From: Stagnihabitans lacustris
Lineage (GTDB): Bacteria; Pseudomonadota; Alphaproteobacteria; Rhodobacterales; Rhodobacteraceae
Assembly: GCF_025950525.1 (NCBI RefSeq)
Contig: NZ_JAPDGS010000001.1
Location: forward strand, 929,681 to 993,680
Direction: 5' to 3'
Length of the DNA: 64,000 nt
Shown here: piece by piece, positions 17,203-25,967 of the stretch
Layout: each line of letters begins with the position of its first letter
Numbering within the stretch: the first letter of the stretch is position 1
Position numbers and translations under genes: made by a program
The notes under the pieces: generated by a model
The model's database searches: none
What the model was told of the DNA's origin: nothing
What the model saw: only the letters and a program-made list of their open reading frames with translations

Positions 17203-17526
17203 ATGAGCATACATTTTACAGCCGGGGATGAAGACCCCGTTGATCTGGCAGAAGTGACCGAAACCCTTCTGAGGGAGGCGGCCGAGGAATTGGCCCGCGC
17301 CCTGAAGAAGGTGAAGGATGGCACCCTGGCAGATGTCAAGAAAACGCCAGCGCTGGCCCGCGATCTGCGGGACGCCTTCGAGTTGATGCAGGAAGAGAGG
17401 GGCCGTTTTGATAAACTCCGCAAACAGGCTGCCGGGACTGTCGGAACCCGCGCGCTCGACTTTTCTGCCGCAAGGGACGAGATCGGGCGCCGCCTGGCTT
17501 GCCTCCGCAACGCAGAGCCAGGTTGA
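17203..17526 (+). CDS. GTA g1, small terminase subunit
   Basis: A 107-residue acidic, helical protein. Position directly before the large terminase and the coiled-coil-rich sequence (TLLREAAEELARALKKVKDG) fit RcGTA g1, which acts as the small terminase and feeds DNA to g2. Its last 119 bases overlap the start of g2 in another frame. The first ATG is used; no upstream alternative is better. Confidence 0.85.
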   Translation: MSIHFTAGDEDPVDLAEVTETLLREAAEELARALKKVKDGTLADVKKTPALARDLRDAFELMQEERGRFDKLRKQAAGTVGTRALDFSAARDEIGRRLACLRNAEPG

Positions 17527-18820
17527 AGAGTTTCTGGGCGGCCTGAGCGACAATGCGTTGTTGTCGCTGCCGTGGTTGTTCGAGTTCTGGGCGTTGCAGC
17601 ATCAGTTGCCGCCTCCGGGGGCCTGGAAGACCTGGGTCATCATGGGAGGGCGTGGGGCAGGCAAAACGCGGGCCGGGGCGGAATGGGTGCGCTCGCAGGT
17701 CGAGGGGCCGGGGCCGATGGACCCGGGTCGGGCCAAGCGGGTGGCCCTGGTCGGCGAGACGGTCGATCAGGTGCGCGAAGTGATGATCATGGGGGACAGC
17801 GGGATTCTGGCCTGCTCGCCTCCGGATCGGCGGCCCGAATGGCAGGCCACGCGCAAGCGGCTGCTTTGGCCGAATGGGGCAGAGGCGATGGTGTTCAGCG
17901 CCCATGACCCGGACAGCCTTCGGGGGCCGCAGTTCGACGCGGCCTGGGTCGATGAGCTGGCCAAGTGGAAGAAGGCGCAGGAGACCTGGGACAATCTGCA
18001 GTTTGCGCTGCGGCTGGGGGAGCATCCTCAGCAGGTGGTAACGACGACGCCGCAGAATGTGCAGGTGCTGAAGGCGATCATGAAGAACCCGTCGACGGTC
18101 AGCACCCATGCGCCGACTTCGGCCAACAAGGCATATCTGGCGAAGTCGTTCCTGGAAGAGGTGACGGCGCGGTATGCGGGCCAGTCGATTGGCCGGCAAG
18201 AGCTGGAAGGGGAGCTGCTGGAGGATCTGGATGGCGCCTTGTGGAGCCATCTGCGCCTGGACGAAATGCGGGTCGATGAGGTGCCGCGGTTCAACCGGAT
18301 CGTGGTGGCGGTGGACCCGCCCGTTACCTCGACCAAGGCGTCGGATGAATGTGGCATCGTCGTGGTGGGCGCCATGACCGAGGGGCCGGTGAACACCTGG
18401 AAGGCGGTGGTGCTGGAGGATGCCACGGTGAAGGGGGCCTCGCCCGATGGTTGGGCGCGGGCTGCGGTGGCGGCGATGGACCGGCATAACGCGGACCGTA
18501 TGGTCGTCGAGACCAACCAGGGCGGCGAGATGGTCGAACAGGTGGTGCGGTCGATTGACCCGCTGGTGCCGTTTAAACGCGTGACGGCGACCAAGGGGAA
18601 ATACCTGCGGGCGGAACCGATTGCGGCTTTGTATGAACAGGGGCGGGTGGCCCATGTTCGGGGACTTGGCGCCTTGGAAGAGCAGATGTGTTTGATGACC
18701 CATGCGGGCTATCAGGGCAAGGGCTCTCCGGATCGGTTGGATGCCCTGGTTTGGGCGCTGACCGAAGTGATGCTGGAGGCCCCGCGGCCGCCGGTGAAGC
18801 CACAGGTGCGGGGGCTTTGA
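17408..18820 (+). CDS. GTA g2, large terminase subunit
   Basis: This ATP-driven motor and nuclease packages host DNA headful by headful. The 470 residues have Walker A GGRGAGKT (80-87), Walker B-like FDAAWVDELAKW and nuclease acidic residues starting at AVDPPVTS. The start is a TTG at 17408 with AGAGAGGGG five bases upstream. There is no in-frame ATG before the ATPase core, and the residues after the TTG (RLPGLSE-R-TFL) look like family N-termini. That start gives a 119-base overlap with g1. Confidence 0.93.
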   Translation: MINSANRLPGLSEPARSTFLPQGTRSGAAWLASATQSQVEEFLGGLSDNALLSLPWLFEFWALQHQLPPPGAWKTWVIMGGRGAGKTRAGAEWVRSQVEGPGPMDPGRAKRVALVGETVDQVREVMIMGDSGILACSPPDRRPEWQATRKRLLWPNGAEAMVFSAHDPDSLRGPQFDAAWVDELAKWKKAQETWDNLQFALRLGEHPQQVVTTTPQNVQVLKAIMKNPSTVSTHAPTSANKAYLAKSFLEEVTARYAGQSIGRQELEGELLEDLDGALWSHLRLDEMRVDEVPRFNRIVVAVDPPVTSTKASDECGIVVVGAMTEGPVNTWKAVVLEDATVKGASPDGWARAAVAAMDRHNADRMVVETNQGGEMVEQVVRSIDPLVPFKRVTATKGKYLRAEPIAALYEQGRVAHVRGLGALEEQMCLMTHAGYQGKGSPDRLDALVWALTEVMLEAPRPPVKPQVRGL

Positions 18821-18870
18821 TCCGGTTGGTTTCAGAGGCATTTCATGCCTTTGAAACCAACCGGAGGAGG

Positions 18871-18958
18871 CCGGGGGGCTGCCGCCCCCCGGACCCCCCG
18901 CCCAAAGGGGCCCACGGGCCCCTTTGGAAACCCCGTGGATATTTTTGAACAGATGAAA
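18871..18958 (+). repeat. Interspersed GC-rich double-hairpin repeat, copy 3, between GTA g2 and g3
   Basis: Same two perfect hairpins and CCCCGTGGATATTT tail as copy 1. It occupies most of the 297-base gap between g2 and g3, a junction that is otherwise short in GTA clusters. It could partly terminate transcription or protect the upstream mRNA end. Confidence 0.85.
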
Positions 18959-19117
18959 GGGTTTGGGCTTTCGGGTCTTTGGGCGCTTTGGGGCGGCTGA
19001 GGAGGATTGTCCGGGCTTTGTCAGGGCCGCGTATCGGGGCCTTTGGGCCGTGCCTTTCGGGTGCGGCGCGGTGGAGGTTTGCCCTTTGGGCGGCCTTGGT
19101 CATAAAGGAGAGGCTGA

Positions 19118-20302
19118 ATGGTCCTTGATTTCCTGCGGCGCGGGGCTGTGGCCCCTGTGCCTGAAACGAAGGCCTCCGCCGTGGGGCGGGTGGTGGCTTG
19201 GGGGTCCTCGGGGCGGGTCGCCTGGTCGCCTCGGGATGCGGTTTCCTTGATGAAAAGCGGCTTTCTGGGCAATCCGATCGGGTTCCGGGCGGTCAAGCTG
19301 ATCTCGGAGGCGGCGGCGGCTTTGCCTTTGGTCCTGCAAGACCAGGGTCGGCGCTATGACCTGCATCCGGTCTCGGAACTGATCCGGCAGCCCAATGCCC
19401 ATCAGGGGCGGGCAGAGCTGCTGGAGGCGCTTTATGGGCATTTGCTGTTGACCGGCAATGCCTATGTCGAGGCGGTTCCGGGGGCGGGCGCTTTGCCCGG
19501 CGAGCTGCATGTGCTGCGGTCTGACCGGATGAATGTGGTGCCGGGGGCGGATGGTTGGCCTGCGGCCTATGACTATGTGGTCAACGGGCGGACGCATCGG
19601 TTTGGCGTGACGGCAGAGTATCAGCCGATCTGCCATATCAAGAGCTTTCACCCGCAGGACGACCATTACGGGCTGTCGCCGATGCAGGCGGCGGCGGTTT
19701 CGGTGGATGTTCACTCCTCGGCTGCGACCTGGTCGAAGGCCTTGTTGGACAATGCCGCGCGGCCTTCGGGGGCGATGGTCTTCAAGGGCGCGGATGGGGC
19801 GGGGACGCTGACGACCGAGCAATATGAGCGGCTGGTGGGCGAGATCGAGGCGCATCACCAGGGCGCGCGGAATGCGGGGCGTCCGATGCTGCTGGAGGGC
19901 GGTTTGGATTGGAAGCCGATGGGGTTCTCTCCGTCCGACATGGAGTTCCATGAGACCAAGCTGTCGGCGGCGCGGGAGATTTGCATCGCCTTTGGCGTGC
20001 CGCCCATGCTGATCGGCATTCCCGGCGATGCGACCTATGCCAATTACCAGGAGGCCAATCGGGCGTTTTTCCGGTTGACGGTTCTGCCCCTGGCGACCCG
20101 GGTGACGGCGGCTTTGTCGTCCTGGCTTTCGGGCTTTACCGGGGAACAGGTCGAGCTGAAGCCGGACCTGGATCAGGTGCCGGCGCTGGCCGTCGAACGC
20201 GATCAGGTTTGGGCGCGGGTGGCTGCGGCGGATTTCCTGACGGCGGATGAGAAGCGCGCTTTGCTGGGTCTGCCGCCCCTGATGCCGGGGGGTGAAGGAT
20301 GA
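19118..20302 (+). CDS. GTA g3, portal protein
   Basis: The portal is the dodecameric gate in one capsid vertex through which DNA enters and leaves. The 394 residues show HK97-type portal features: FLGNPIGFRAVKLISEAAA near the N-terminus, LLLTGNAYVE, the conserved GLSPMQAA, and a helical, proline-poor tail. ATG 19118 follows AAGGAG. Its stop overlaps g3.5 by four bases. Confidence 0.94.
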   Translation: MVLDFLRRGAVAPVPETKASAVGRVVAWGSSGRVAWSPRDAVSLMKSGFLGNPIGFRAVKLISEAAAALPLVLQDQGRRYDLHPVSELIRQPNAHQGRAELLEALYGHLLLTGNAYVEAVPGAGALPGELHVLRSDRMNVVPGADGWPAAYDYVVNGRTHRFGVTAEYQPICHIKSFHPQDDHYGLSPMQAAAVSVDVHSSAATWSKALLDNAARPSGAMVFKGADGAGTLTTEQYERLVGEIEAHHQGARNAGRPMLLEGGLDWKPMGFSPSDMEFHETKLSAAREICIAFGVPPMLIGIPGDATYANYQEANRAFFRLTVLPLATRVTAALSSWLSGFTGEQVELKPDLDQVPALAVERDQVWARVAAADFLTADEKRALLGLPPLMPGGEG

Positions 20303-20544
20303 CCATCAAGCGTCCCGGGGATGGGTCGCGGTTTCTCTATGACAGTTTCGATGCGGCCCATGCCCGGATCGAAGCGAATGAACGGGTCGCCGATGAAAGA
20401 TGGGCGGCTCTGGATTACCGGCTTCAGCAGATCGACCAAGTGCTTGAGCGGCTGGAGAAACGGATTTGGGTGGGGGTTTATGGCGTCGCGGCCTTCCTGC
20501 TCAGTCAGATGGCCGAGGCGATCATCGCGGCCGCAAACAAGTGA
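20299..20544 (+). CDS. GTA g3.5, small membrane protein
   Basis: 81 residues: a charged helical N-terminal part (about 1-52) and one hydrophobic helix (VGVYGVAAFLLSQMAEAII). It overlaps g3 by ATGA and stands where RcGTA has g3.5. The function is not known to me; it is not a recognised structural part of the particle. Confidence 0.8.
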   Translation: MTIKRPGDGSRFLYDSFDAAHARIEANERVADERWAALDYRLQQIDQVLERLEKRIWVGVYGVAAFLLSQMAEAIIAAANK

Positions 20545-20553
20545 GGTGATAGG

Positions 20554-21114
20554 ATGTGGACCATACCGGGGGCTCCGGAACGCAAGTTCCACCAGCCCGA
20601 CAGCGGCAGCCTGAAAGTCACCGAAGGGTCGGTGATCGAGGGCTACGCCAGCCTTTTCGGGCTGAAGGACCAGGGCGGCGACGTGGTGCAGAAGGGGGCC
20701 TATGCGGCGTCCCTGAAGCGCGCGGCGGCGGCGGGGCGCGGCGTCAAGATGCTGTGGCAGCATGACCCGACCCAGCCCATCGGCATCTGGGATGAGGTTC
20801 GCGAGGATGGCACTGGCCTTTGGGTCAAGGGGCGCATCCTGACCGAGGTGGAGAAGGGGCGCGAGGCGGCGGCCCTTCTGGCGGCGGGGGCGATTGACGG
20901 TTTGTCGATCGGCTACAAGACCGTCAAGGCGGAACGCGATGGCAAGGGGCAGCGCCTTTTGTCGGAGCTGGAGCTGTGGGAGGTCTCTTTGGTGACTTTC
21001 CCCATGCTTCCCGAGGCGCGGGTGGCGGCGAAGGGCGACAGCCTGGACAGCGACATCTTTGCCGAACTGGCGCAGGCCTTCGACGAGGCGCGCCTTTCTT
21101 TGGCCAAGCGGTAA
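20554..21114 (+). CDS. GTA g4, prohead protease
   Basis: Cleaves the capsid N-terminal scaffold during head maturation. The 186 residues match the HK97 prohead protease fold, with EGYASLFG-x-KDQGGDVV at about 29-45, catalytic His70 in LWQHDP and Ser118 in IDGLSIGY. ATG 20554 is ten bases after the g3.5 stop. It directly precedes its substrate g5. Confidence 0.93.
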   Translation: MWTIPGAPERKFHQPDSGSLKVTEGSVIEGYASLFGLKDQGGDVVQKGAYAASLKRAAAAGRGVKMLWQHDPTQPIGIWDEVREDGTGLWVKGRILTEVEKGREAAALLAAGAIDGLSIGYKTVKAERDGKGQRLLSELELWEVSLVTFPMLPEARVAAKGDSLDSDIFAELAQAFDEARLSLAKR

Positions 21115-21151
21115 CGCGGGCCTTTCACGACCAACCAGTAGGGAAACAACG

Positions 21152-22345
21152 ATGACCGAGATCAAGGCTCGGGCCGGGGAAGATTTGTCCCCGACCCATC
21201 CCGGTGCGGAAGTGAAATCCGCGATGGCCGGATTTCTGAATGCCTTCAATGGCTTTCAGAGCGAAGTGAAAACCAATCTTCATCAACTGCAAGAGCGTCA
21301 GAATATGTTGGAGCGCAAGACCATGACCTATGCCCGTCCCGCCCTGTCGAACACCGCCGACCTGGATATGCCCCACAAGAAGGCGCTGGGCGCCTATCTC
21401 CGCTCGGGCGACGATGACGGCCTGCGTGGCCTGGTCCTGGAAGGCAAGGCCATGTCGACGGCCGTCAATGCCGATGGTGGCTTCCTTTTGAACCCGCAGA
21501 TGGCGGAGCAGATCAACTCGATGCTGTCTTCGACCACCTCGCTGCGGTCGCTGTCCAATGTCGTGCAGATCGACGCCACGACCTATGACGTGATCATCGA
21601 CAATTCTGACCCGGGTTCGGCCTGGCAGTCGGAAGTCGGCGCGGTGTCGGAATCGACCACGCCCAACATCAACCGCATCTCGATCAAGCTGAATGACCTG
21701 TCGGCCATGCCGAAGATCAGCCAGCGCCTGCTGGATGATGCGTCGTTCGATGTCGAGGGCTGGATCGCCTCGCGCATCGCCACCCGCTTTGTCCGCGCCG
21801 AGGCCTCGGCCTTTGTCAACGGCACGGGGGTGGATCAGCCGAAGGGCATCCTGCTGCCGGCCAAGGTCGCCAATGCGTCCTGGACCTGGGGCAACCTGGG
21901 TTACATTCCCACCGGTGCGGCGGCCGACTTTGCGGCGTCCAACCCGATCGACTGCCTGGTCACGCTGATCTATTCGCTGGGTGCCGATTACCGGGCCAAT
22001 GCGGTCTTCCTGATGAACTCGAAGACGGCGGGTGCGGTCCGCAAGATCAAGGACTCGACCGGGCGCTTCATGTGGAATGACAGCATCTCGGCCGGTCAGC
22101 CGGCGACCCTGATGGGCTACCGCGTCGTGATCCTGGAGGACATGCCCGACATCGCCGCGAACTCTTATCCCATCGCGTTTGGCGACTTCCAGTCGGGCTA
22201 TACCATCGCCGAGCGTCCGGACCTGCGCATCCTGCGTGATCCCTTCTCGGCCAAGCCCAACGTCCTGTTCTATGCGTCCAAGCGCGTGGGCGGCGACATC
22301 ACCGACTATGCGGCCATCAAGCTGCTGAAGGTCGCCCTGTCCTAA
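21152..22345 (+). CDS. GTA g5, major capsid protein
   Basis: The 397 residues include an N-terminal scaffold domain (about 1-100, helical, with LHQLQERQNMLERK) that g4 should remove. The HK97 fold follows, with INSMLSSTTSLRSLSNVVQI, the E-loop, and a C-terminal RVGGDITDYAAIKLLKVA. I start at ATG 21152 with GGGAAAC upstream; a longer frame beginning inside g4 is not family-like. Confidence 0.96.
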   Translation: MTEIKARAGEDLSPTHPGAEVKSAMAGFLNAFNGFQSEVKTNLHQLQERQNMLERKTMTYARPALSNTADLDMPHKKALGAYLRSGDDDGLRGLVLEGKAMSTAVNADGGFLLNPQMAEQINSMLSSTTSLRSLSNVVQIDATTYDVIIDNSDPGSAWQSEVGAVSESTTPNINRISIKLNDLSAMPKISQRLLDDASFDVEGWIASRIATRFVRAEASAFVNGTGVDQPKGILLPAKVANASWTWGNLGYIPTGAAADFAASNPIDCLVTLIYSLGADYRANAVFLMNSKTAGAVRKIKDSTGRFMWNDSISAGQPATLMGYRVVILEDMPDIAANSYPIAFGDFQSGYTIAERPDLRILRDPFSAKPNVLFYASKRVGGDITDYAAIKLLKVALS

Positions 22346-22417
22346 GGGGTGACTTGGCGCGCCCGGGGGAAGGGCCCCGGGCGCGTGTTTCTGGCGCGCC
22401 AAGGATGGAGAGAGATC

Positions 22418-23017
22418 ATGATGTTGACCGAAGAGACCAGTGTCGCCAGCGCCGCCTTGCCGGTGCAGGGGTTGAAGGATCACCTGCGGCTGGGAAGCGG
22501 ATTTTCCGATGATGCGATGCAGGACAGCCTGATCGAAAGCTATCTTCGCGCCGCCATGTCGGCCATCGAGGGGCGGACGGGCAAGGCCTTGATGACGCGG
22601 CGGTTCAAGCTGGTGTTGAACGATTGGCGCGATGCGAGCGAGCAGGCTTTGCCGGTGGCGCCGGTGTCGGCGCTGGTGTCGGTGACGCTGGTGGACAGCG
22701 CCGGCGGGGCGACGGTTCTGGGAACGGATCGCTACCGGCTGGTGCAGGACGGGTCGCGGCCGAAGCTGGCCTCCAAGGGCTATCTTTTGCCGATGGTGCC
22801 CACTGAAGGCCGGGTCGAGATCCTGTTTGACGCGGGGTTCGGGGCGGCTTGGGGGCAGGTTCCGGCCGACCTTCAGCAGGCGGTCTTCCTGCTGGCGGCG
22901 CAATATTACGAGACCCGCAATGACTTTACCGGGACGGTGGCGGGGTTGCCCTATCCGGTCACGGCGCTGATCGAGCGTTGGCGGACGGTGCGGGTTCTGG
23001 GCGGGGGGGCAGCATGA
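22418..23017 (+). CDS. GTA g6, head-tail adaptor
   Basis: The 199-residue HK97 gp6-like connector forms the ring under the portal. Visible features are QGLKDHLRLG, the helical repeat and the late QAVFLLAAQYYETRND segment typical of the family. ATG 22418 (or the adjacent ATG 22421) follows GGAGAGAG. The stop overlaps g7 (ATGA). Confidence 0.88.
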   Translation: MMLTEETSVASAALPVQGLKDHLRLGSGFSDDAMQDSLIESYLRAAMSAIEGRTGKALMTRRFKLVLNDWRDASEQALPVAPVSALVSVTLVDSAGGATVLGTDRYRLVQDGSRPKLASKGYLLPMVPTEGRVEILFDAGFGAAWGQVPADLQQAVFLLAAQYYETRNDFTGTVAGLPYPVTALIERWRTVRVLGGGAA

Positions 23018-23349
23018 AGGTCGAGCTGAAACGGCTTTTGACCCTGGAAACTCCGGTCAAGGTCAATGACGGCGCGGGGGGCTTTGCGATCAACTGGACG
23101 GTCGAGGGCACGTTGTGGGCCGAGGTGGTGCCCGGGGCGGGGTCGGAGACGGCAGGGGTCGAGGTGAGCCTGTCCAAAGTGCCCTATCGCATCACGGTGC
23201 GCGGGGCAGAGGTGGGGTCGGCGCGCAGGCCGCGCCCCGAACAGCGGCTGAAGGATGGGACGCGGGTCTTCACCATTCTGGCCGTCACGGAACGTGACAG
23301 CGACGGCCGCTTTCTGACCTGTTTCGCCCGAGAGGAGGAGCCGAAATGA
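23014..23349 (+). CDS. GTA g7, head-tail joining (stopper) protein
   Basis: 111 residues of beta-rich sequence similar to phage head-closure proteins: LWAEVVPG, then KVPYRITVRG and a terminal RFLTCFAREEE. It overlaps g6 and g8 by four bases each. Confidence 0.86.
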   Translation: MKVELKRLLTLETPVKVNDGAGGFAINWTVEGTLWAEVVPGAGSETAGVEVSLSKVPYRITVRGAEVGSARRPRPEQRLKDGTRVFTILAVTERDSDGRFLTCFAREEEPK

Positions 23350-23744
23350 GCTATGCTGCCAGTGCGGCGCTGCAGACGGCGGTCTATCAGCGGCTGACCG
23401 GTTGGGCGGGTCTGACCGGGGTGCAGGTGGCCGACGCGCTGCCTCCGGCCGATGTGGCGGGGACCTTTGTCATCCTGGGCCCCGAGACCGTGGCCGATCA
23501 ATCCGACAAGACGGCGGCGGGGGCGGATCACGTCTTTACCGTGTCGATCATCAGCGACGCCAATGGCTTCATGACCGCCAAGACGGTGGCGGCAGAGGTC
23601 TCGGACGCGCTGGTGGGGGCGGACCTGGTGCTGAGCCGGGGGAGCCTGGTGGGGCTGTATTTCCTGCGCGCCAGTGCGAAGCGACTGAACACCGGGGATT
23701 CCCGGCGGATTGACCTGACCTTTCGGGCGCGGGTCGCCTTCTGA
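23346..23744 (+). CDS. GTA g8, tail terminator (DUF3168)
   Basis: Caps the tail tube at the neck. The 132 residues have the DUF3168 layout: ALQTAVYQRL, then PPADVAGTFVILG, VSIISDANGF and a C-terminal DLTFRARVAF. The start overlaps the g7 stop (ATGA). Confidence 0.88.
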   Translation: MSYAASAALQTAVYQRLTGWAGLTGVQVADALPPADVAGTFVILGPETVADQSDKTAAGADHVFTVSIISDANGFMTAKTVAAEVSDALVGADLVLSRGSLVGLYFLRASAKRLNTGDSRRIDLTFRARVAF

Positions 23745-23768
23745 TCATAACAACCTACGGAGCATGAC

Positions 23769-24182
23769 ATGGCTGTTCAAAGCGGCAAGGACCTGTTGAT
23801 CAAGGTGGATCAGACGGGGAGCGGGAGCTATCAGACGCTGGCGGGGCTGCGGGCCACCCGGCTGACATTCAATGCGGAAACTGTGGATGTGACCACGCTG
23901 GAAAGCGCAGGCGGTTGGCGTGAGTTGCTGGCCGGGACCGGGGTGAAATCGGCCGCGCTGTCGGGGTCAGGCGTGTTTCGCGATGCGGGGACGGATGCCC
24001 GCGCCCGCCAGATCTTTTTCGATGGTGTGGTGCCGAATTTCCAGGTGGTGATCCCGTCGTTTGGCGTGGTTGAAGGCGCCTTCCAGATCACCTCGATCGA
24101 ATATGCCGGCACCTATAACGGCGAGGCCACTTATGACATGTCGATGGCCTCGGCGGGTGCCCTGACTTTCACGGCAATCTGA
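23769..24182 (+). CDS. GTA g9, major tail (tube) protein
   Basis: Builds the tail tube. The 137 residues belong to the TP901-1 major tail family: GKDLLIKVD, LRATRLTFNAETVDVT, a conserved GWRELLAG and SIEYAGTYNGEATYDM. ATG 23769 is 24 bases past g8, and the stop overlaps g10 (TGATG). Confidence 0.93.
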   Translation: MAVQSGKDLLIKVDQTGSGSYQTLAGLRATRLTFNAETVDVTTLESAGGWRELLAGTGVKSAALSGSGVFRDAGTDARARQIFFDGVVPNFQVVIPSFGVVEGAFQITSIEYAGTYNGEATYDMSMASAGALTFTAI

Positions 24183-24502
24183 TGGGCAATCCATTCACCG
24201 GAGAGGTGACGTTGCACCTGGACGGCGTGCCCCATGTGGCCAAGCTGACTTTGGGTGCCCTGGCCGAGCTGGAGGACCAGTTGGGCGGGGGCAGCCTGAT
24301 CGAGCTGATCGCGCGGTTCGAGAGCCACAAGTTCTCGACCCGTGATGTCCTGGCTTTGGTCGTGGCGGGGTTGCGCGGTGGCGGCTGGCAGGGCAACGCG
24401 GCGGACCTGTTGAAGGTCGACATCGGCGGCGGGCCACTGACCGCGGCCAAGGTGGCGGCGCTGCTTTTGGCGCGGGCTTTCTCGGTGCCGGGTGAGAGCT
24501 GA
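24182..24502 (+). CDS. GTA g10, tail assembly chaperone-like protein
   Basis: 106 residues; the LTLGALAELEDQLG segment near residue 25 is shared by GTA g10 proteins and phage tail-tube-related chaperones. It lies between the tube and tape-measure genes, where phages keep tape-measure chaperones. One-base overlaps on both sides. Confidence 0.82.
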   Translation: MGNPFTGEVTLHLDGVPHVAKLTLGALAELEDQLGGGSLIELIARFESHKFSTRDVLALVVAGLRGGGWQGNAADLLKVDIGGGPLTAAKVAALLLARAFSVPGES

Positions 24503-24723
24503 TGGATTGGCCGGGCCTGATGCGGGCGGGGCTTTATGAGCTGCGGTTGACGCCGGAGGTCTTCTGGAAGCTGACCCCCATCGAATTGCGGATCATGCTC
24601 GGGGCGGACAAATCCGCCCCGATGCTTACGAGGGCGCGGCTGGAGGAACTGGCCGCCCAATTCCCCGATGGAGAGCCCAATGGCGGAAGTTACGGAACTG
24701 ACGGACCAGATCGCGGCGCTTGA
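24502..24723 (+). CDS. GTA g10.1, second tail assembly chaperone
   Basis: A 73-residue helical protein; the pattern LRLTPEVFWKLTPIELRIML is typical of phage tail assembly chaperones of this GTA family. It overlaps the g11 start by 44 bases. Confidence 0.85.
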   Translation: MDWPGLMRAGLYELRLTPEVFWKLTPIELRIMLGADKSAPMLTRARLEELAAQFPDGEPNGGSYGTDGPDRGA

Positions 24724-25327
24724 GACGGCGCTGACCGGGACGGTCGGCATGGTCTCGACCTTCGAGGCGGAGCTGTCGAAGATGCAAGAGAGCCTGGTGT
24801 TCACCGGGCGCGAAGTCAGCACGCTGGCCTCGGGGTTCAGCAGCGGGTTGAGCCGGGCCTTTGGCGACGTGGTCTTTGGCGGATCACGGCTGGATGACGC
24901 CCTGAAGGGCCTGGCGAAGTCGATGTCGCAGACGGTGTTCAACACAGCGATGAAGCCTGTCAGCAACGCGGTGGGTGGGTTTCTGGCGGGCGGGTTGAAC
25001 TCGCTGTTTGGCGGCGCCTTTGCCAAGGGCGGGGCTTTCACCTCGGGGCAGGTGACGCCTTTTGCGCAGGGCGGCATCGTGAGTTCGCCCACGAATTTCG
25101 GCATGCGGGGCGGAATGGGGCTGATGGGCGAAGCGGGGCCGGAGGCGATCATGCCCTTGACCCGCGGCGCAGACGGCAAGTTGGGCGTGCGTGCGCAAGG
25201 GGGGGGGGGCGGCGTCACGGTGGTGATGAACATCTCGACCCCGGATGTGGCCGGCTTCCAGCGCAGCCAAAGCCAGATCGCGGCGCAGGCGATGCAGGCG
25301 CTTTCTCGCGGCAACCGCAATCGGTGA
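24680..25327 (+). CDS. GTA g11, tail tape measure protein
   Basis: Sets tail length and occupies the tube lumen. The 215 residues have an N-terminal helical stretch, a central LAKSMSQTVFNTAMKPV/GGFLAGGLNSLFGG block and Gly-rich segments with AKGGAF and GEAGPEAIMPL, hallmarks of tape-measure C-termini. The short length agrees with the stubby GTA tail. I choose ATG 24680 (SD GGAGAG) over the in-frame ATG at 24668. Confidence 0.92.
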   Translation: MAEVTELTDQIAALETALTGTVGMVSTFEAELSKMQESLVFTGREVSTLASGFSSGLSRAFGDVVFGGSRLDDALKGLAKSMSQTVFNTAMKPVSNAVGGFLAGGLNSLFGGAFAKGGAFTSGQVTPFAQGGIVSSPTNFGMRGGMGLMGEAGPEAIMPLTRGADGKLGVRAQGGGGGVTVVMNISTPDVAGFQRSQSQIAAQAMQALSRGNRNR

Positions 25328-25334
25328 GGCAGAC

Positions 25335-25967
25335 ATGGCTTTTCATGAAGTGAGATATCCGACGAACCTGTCCTTGGGGTCGAGCGGCGGACCAGAGCGT
25401 CGGACCGAGATCGTGACCCTGGTCAACGGGTTCGAAGAGCGCAATTCGCCCTGGTCGGACAGCCGCCGCCGCTATGATGCGGGGGCGGGGATGCGGTCCC
25501 TGGATGATCTGGACACGCTGATCACCTTTTTCGAGGCGCGGCGCGGGCAGTTGCATGGGTTCCGCTGGAAAGATTGGGCGGATTTCAAGACCTGCAAGCC
25601 CTCGCTTGTCGTGGGGGCGACTGATCAGCTGATCGGGGCCGGGGATGGGGTCAAGACCGCCTTTCAGCTGGTCAAGGCCTATGGATCGGGTTCCGGGTCA
25701 TGGACGCGGCGGATCACCAAGCCGGTGGCGGGGACGGTGAAGGTCGCGGTCAATGGCGCGCCCCGGGTGTTGGGGGCGGATTTCACGGTCGATGCGACGA
25801 CCGGGATCGTGACCTTCAACCTGCCGCCGGCGGCGGGTGCCTCGGTCACGGCCGGCTGTGAATATGACGTGCCGGTGCGGTTTGACACCGACCGGATCGC
25901 GGTCACGATCGCCACGTTTCATGCGGGCGAGATCCCTCAGGTTCCGGTCATCGAGGTGCGGCTATGA
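25335..25967 (+). CDS. GTA g12, distal tail protein (DUF2460)
   Basis: The 210-residue Dit-like baseplate protein has the DUF2460 N-terminus (FHEVRYPTNLSLGSSGGPER), FFEARRG-x-LHGFRWKDW and a C-terminal beta domain ending EIPQVPVIEVRL. The start is ATG 25335, seven bases past the g11 stop; an in-frame extension would run into g11. Confidence 0.92.
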   Translation: MAFHEVRYPTNLSLGSSGGPERRTEIVTLVNGFEERNSPWSDSRRRYDAGAGMRSLDDLDTLITFFEARRGQLHGFRWKDWADFKTCKPSLVVGATDQLIGAGDGVKTAFQLVKAYGSGSGSWTRRITKPVAGTVKVAVNGAPRVLGADFTVDATTGIVTFNLPPAAGASVTAGCEYDVPVRFDTDRIAVTIATFHAGEIPQVPVIEVRL

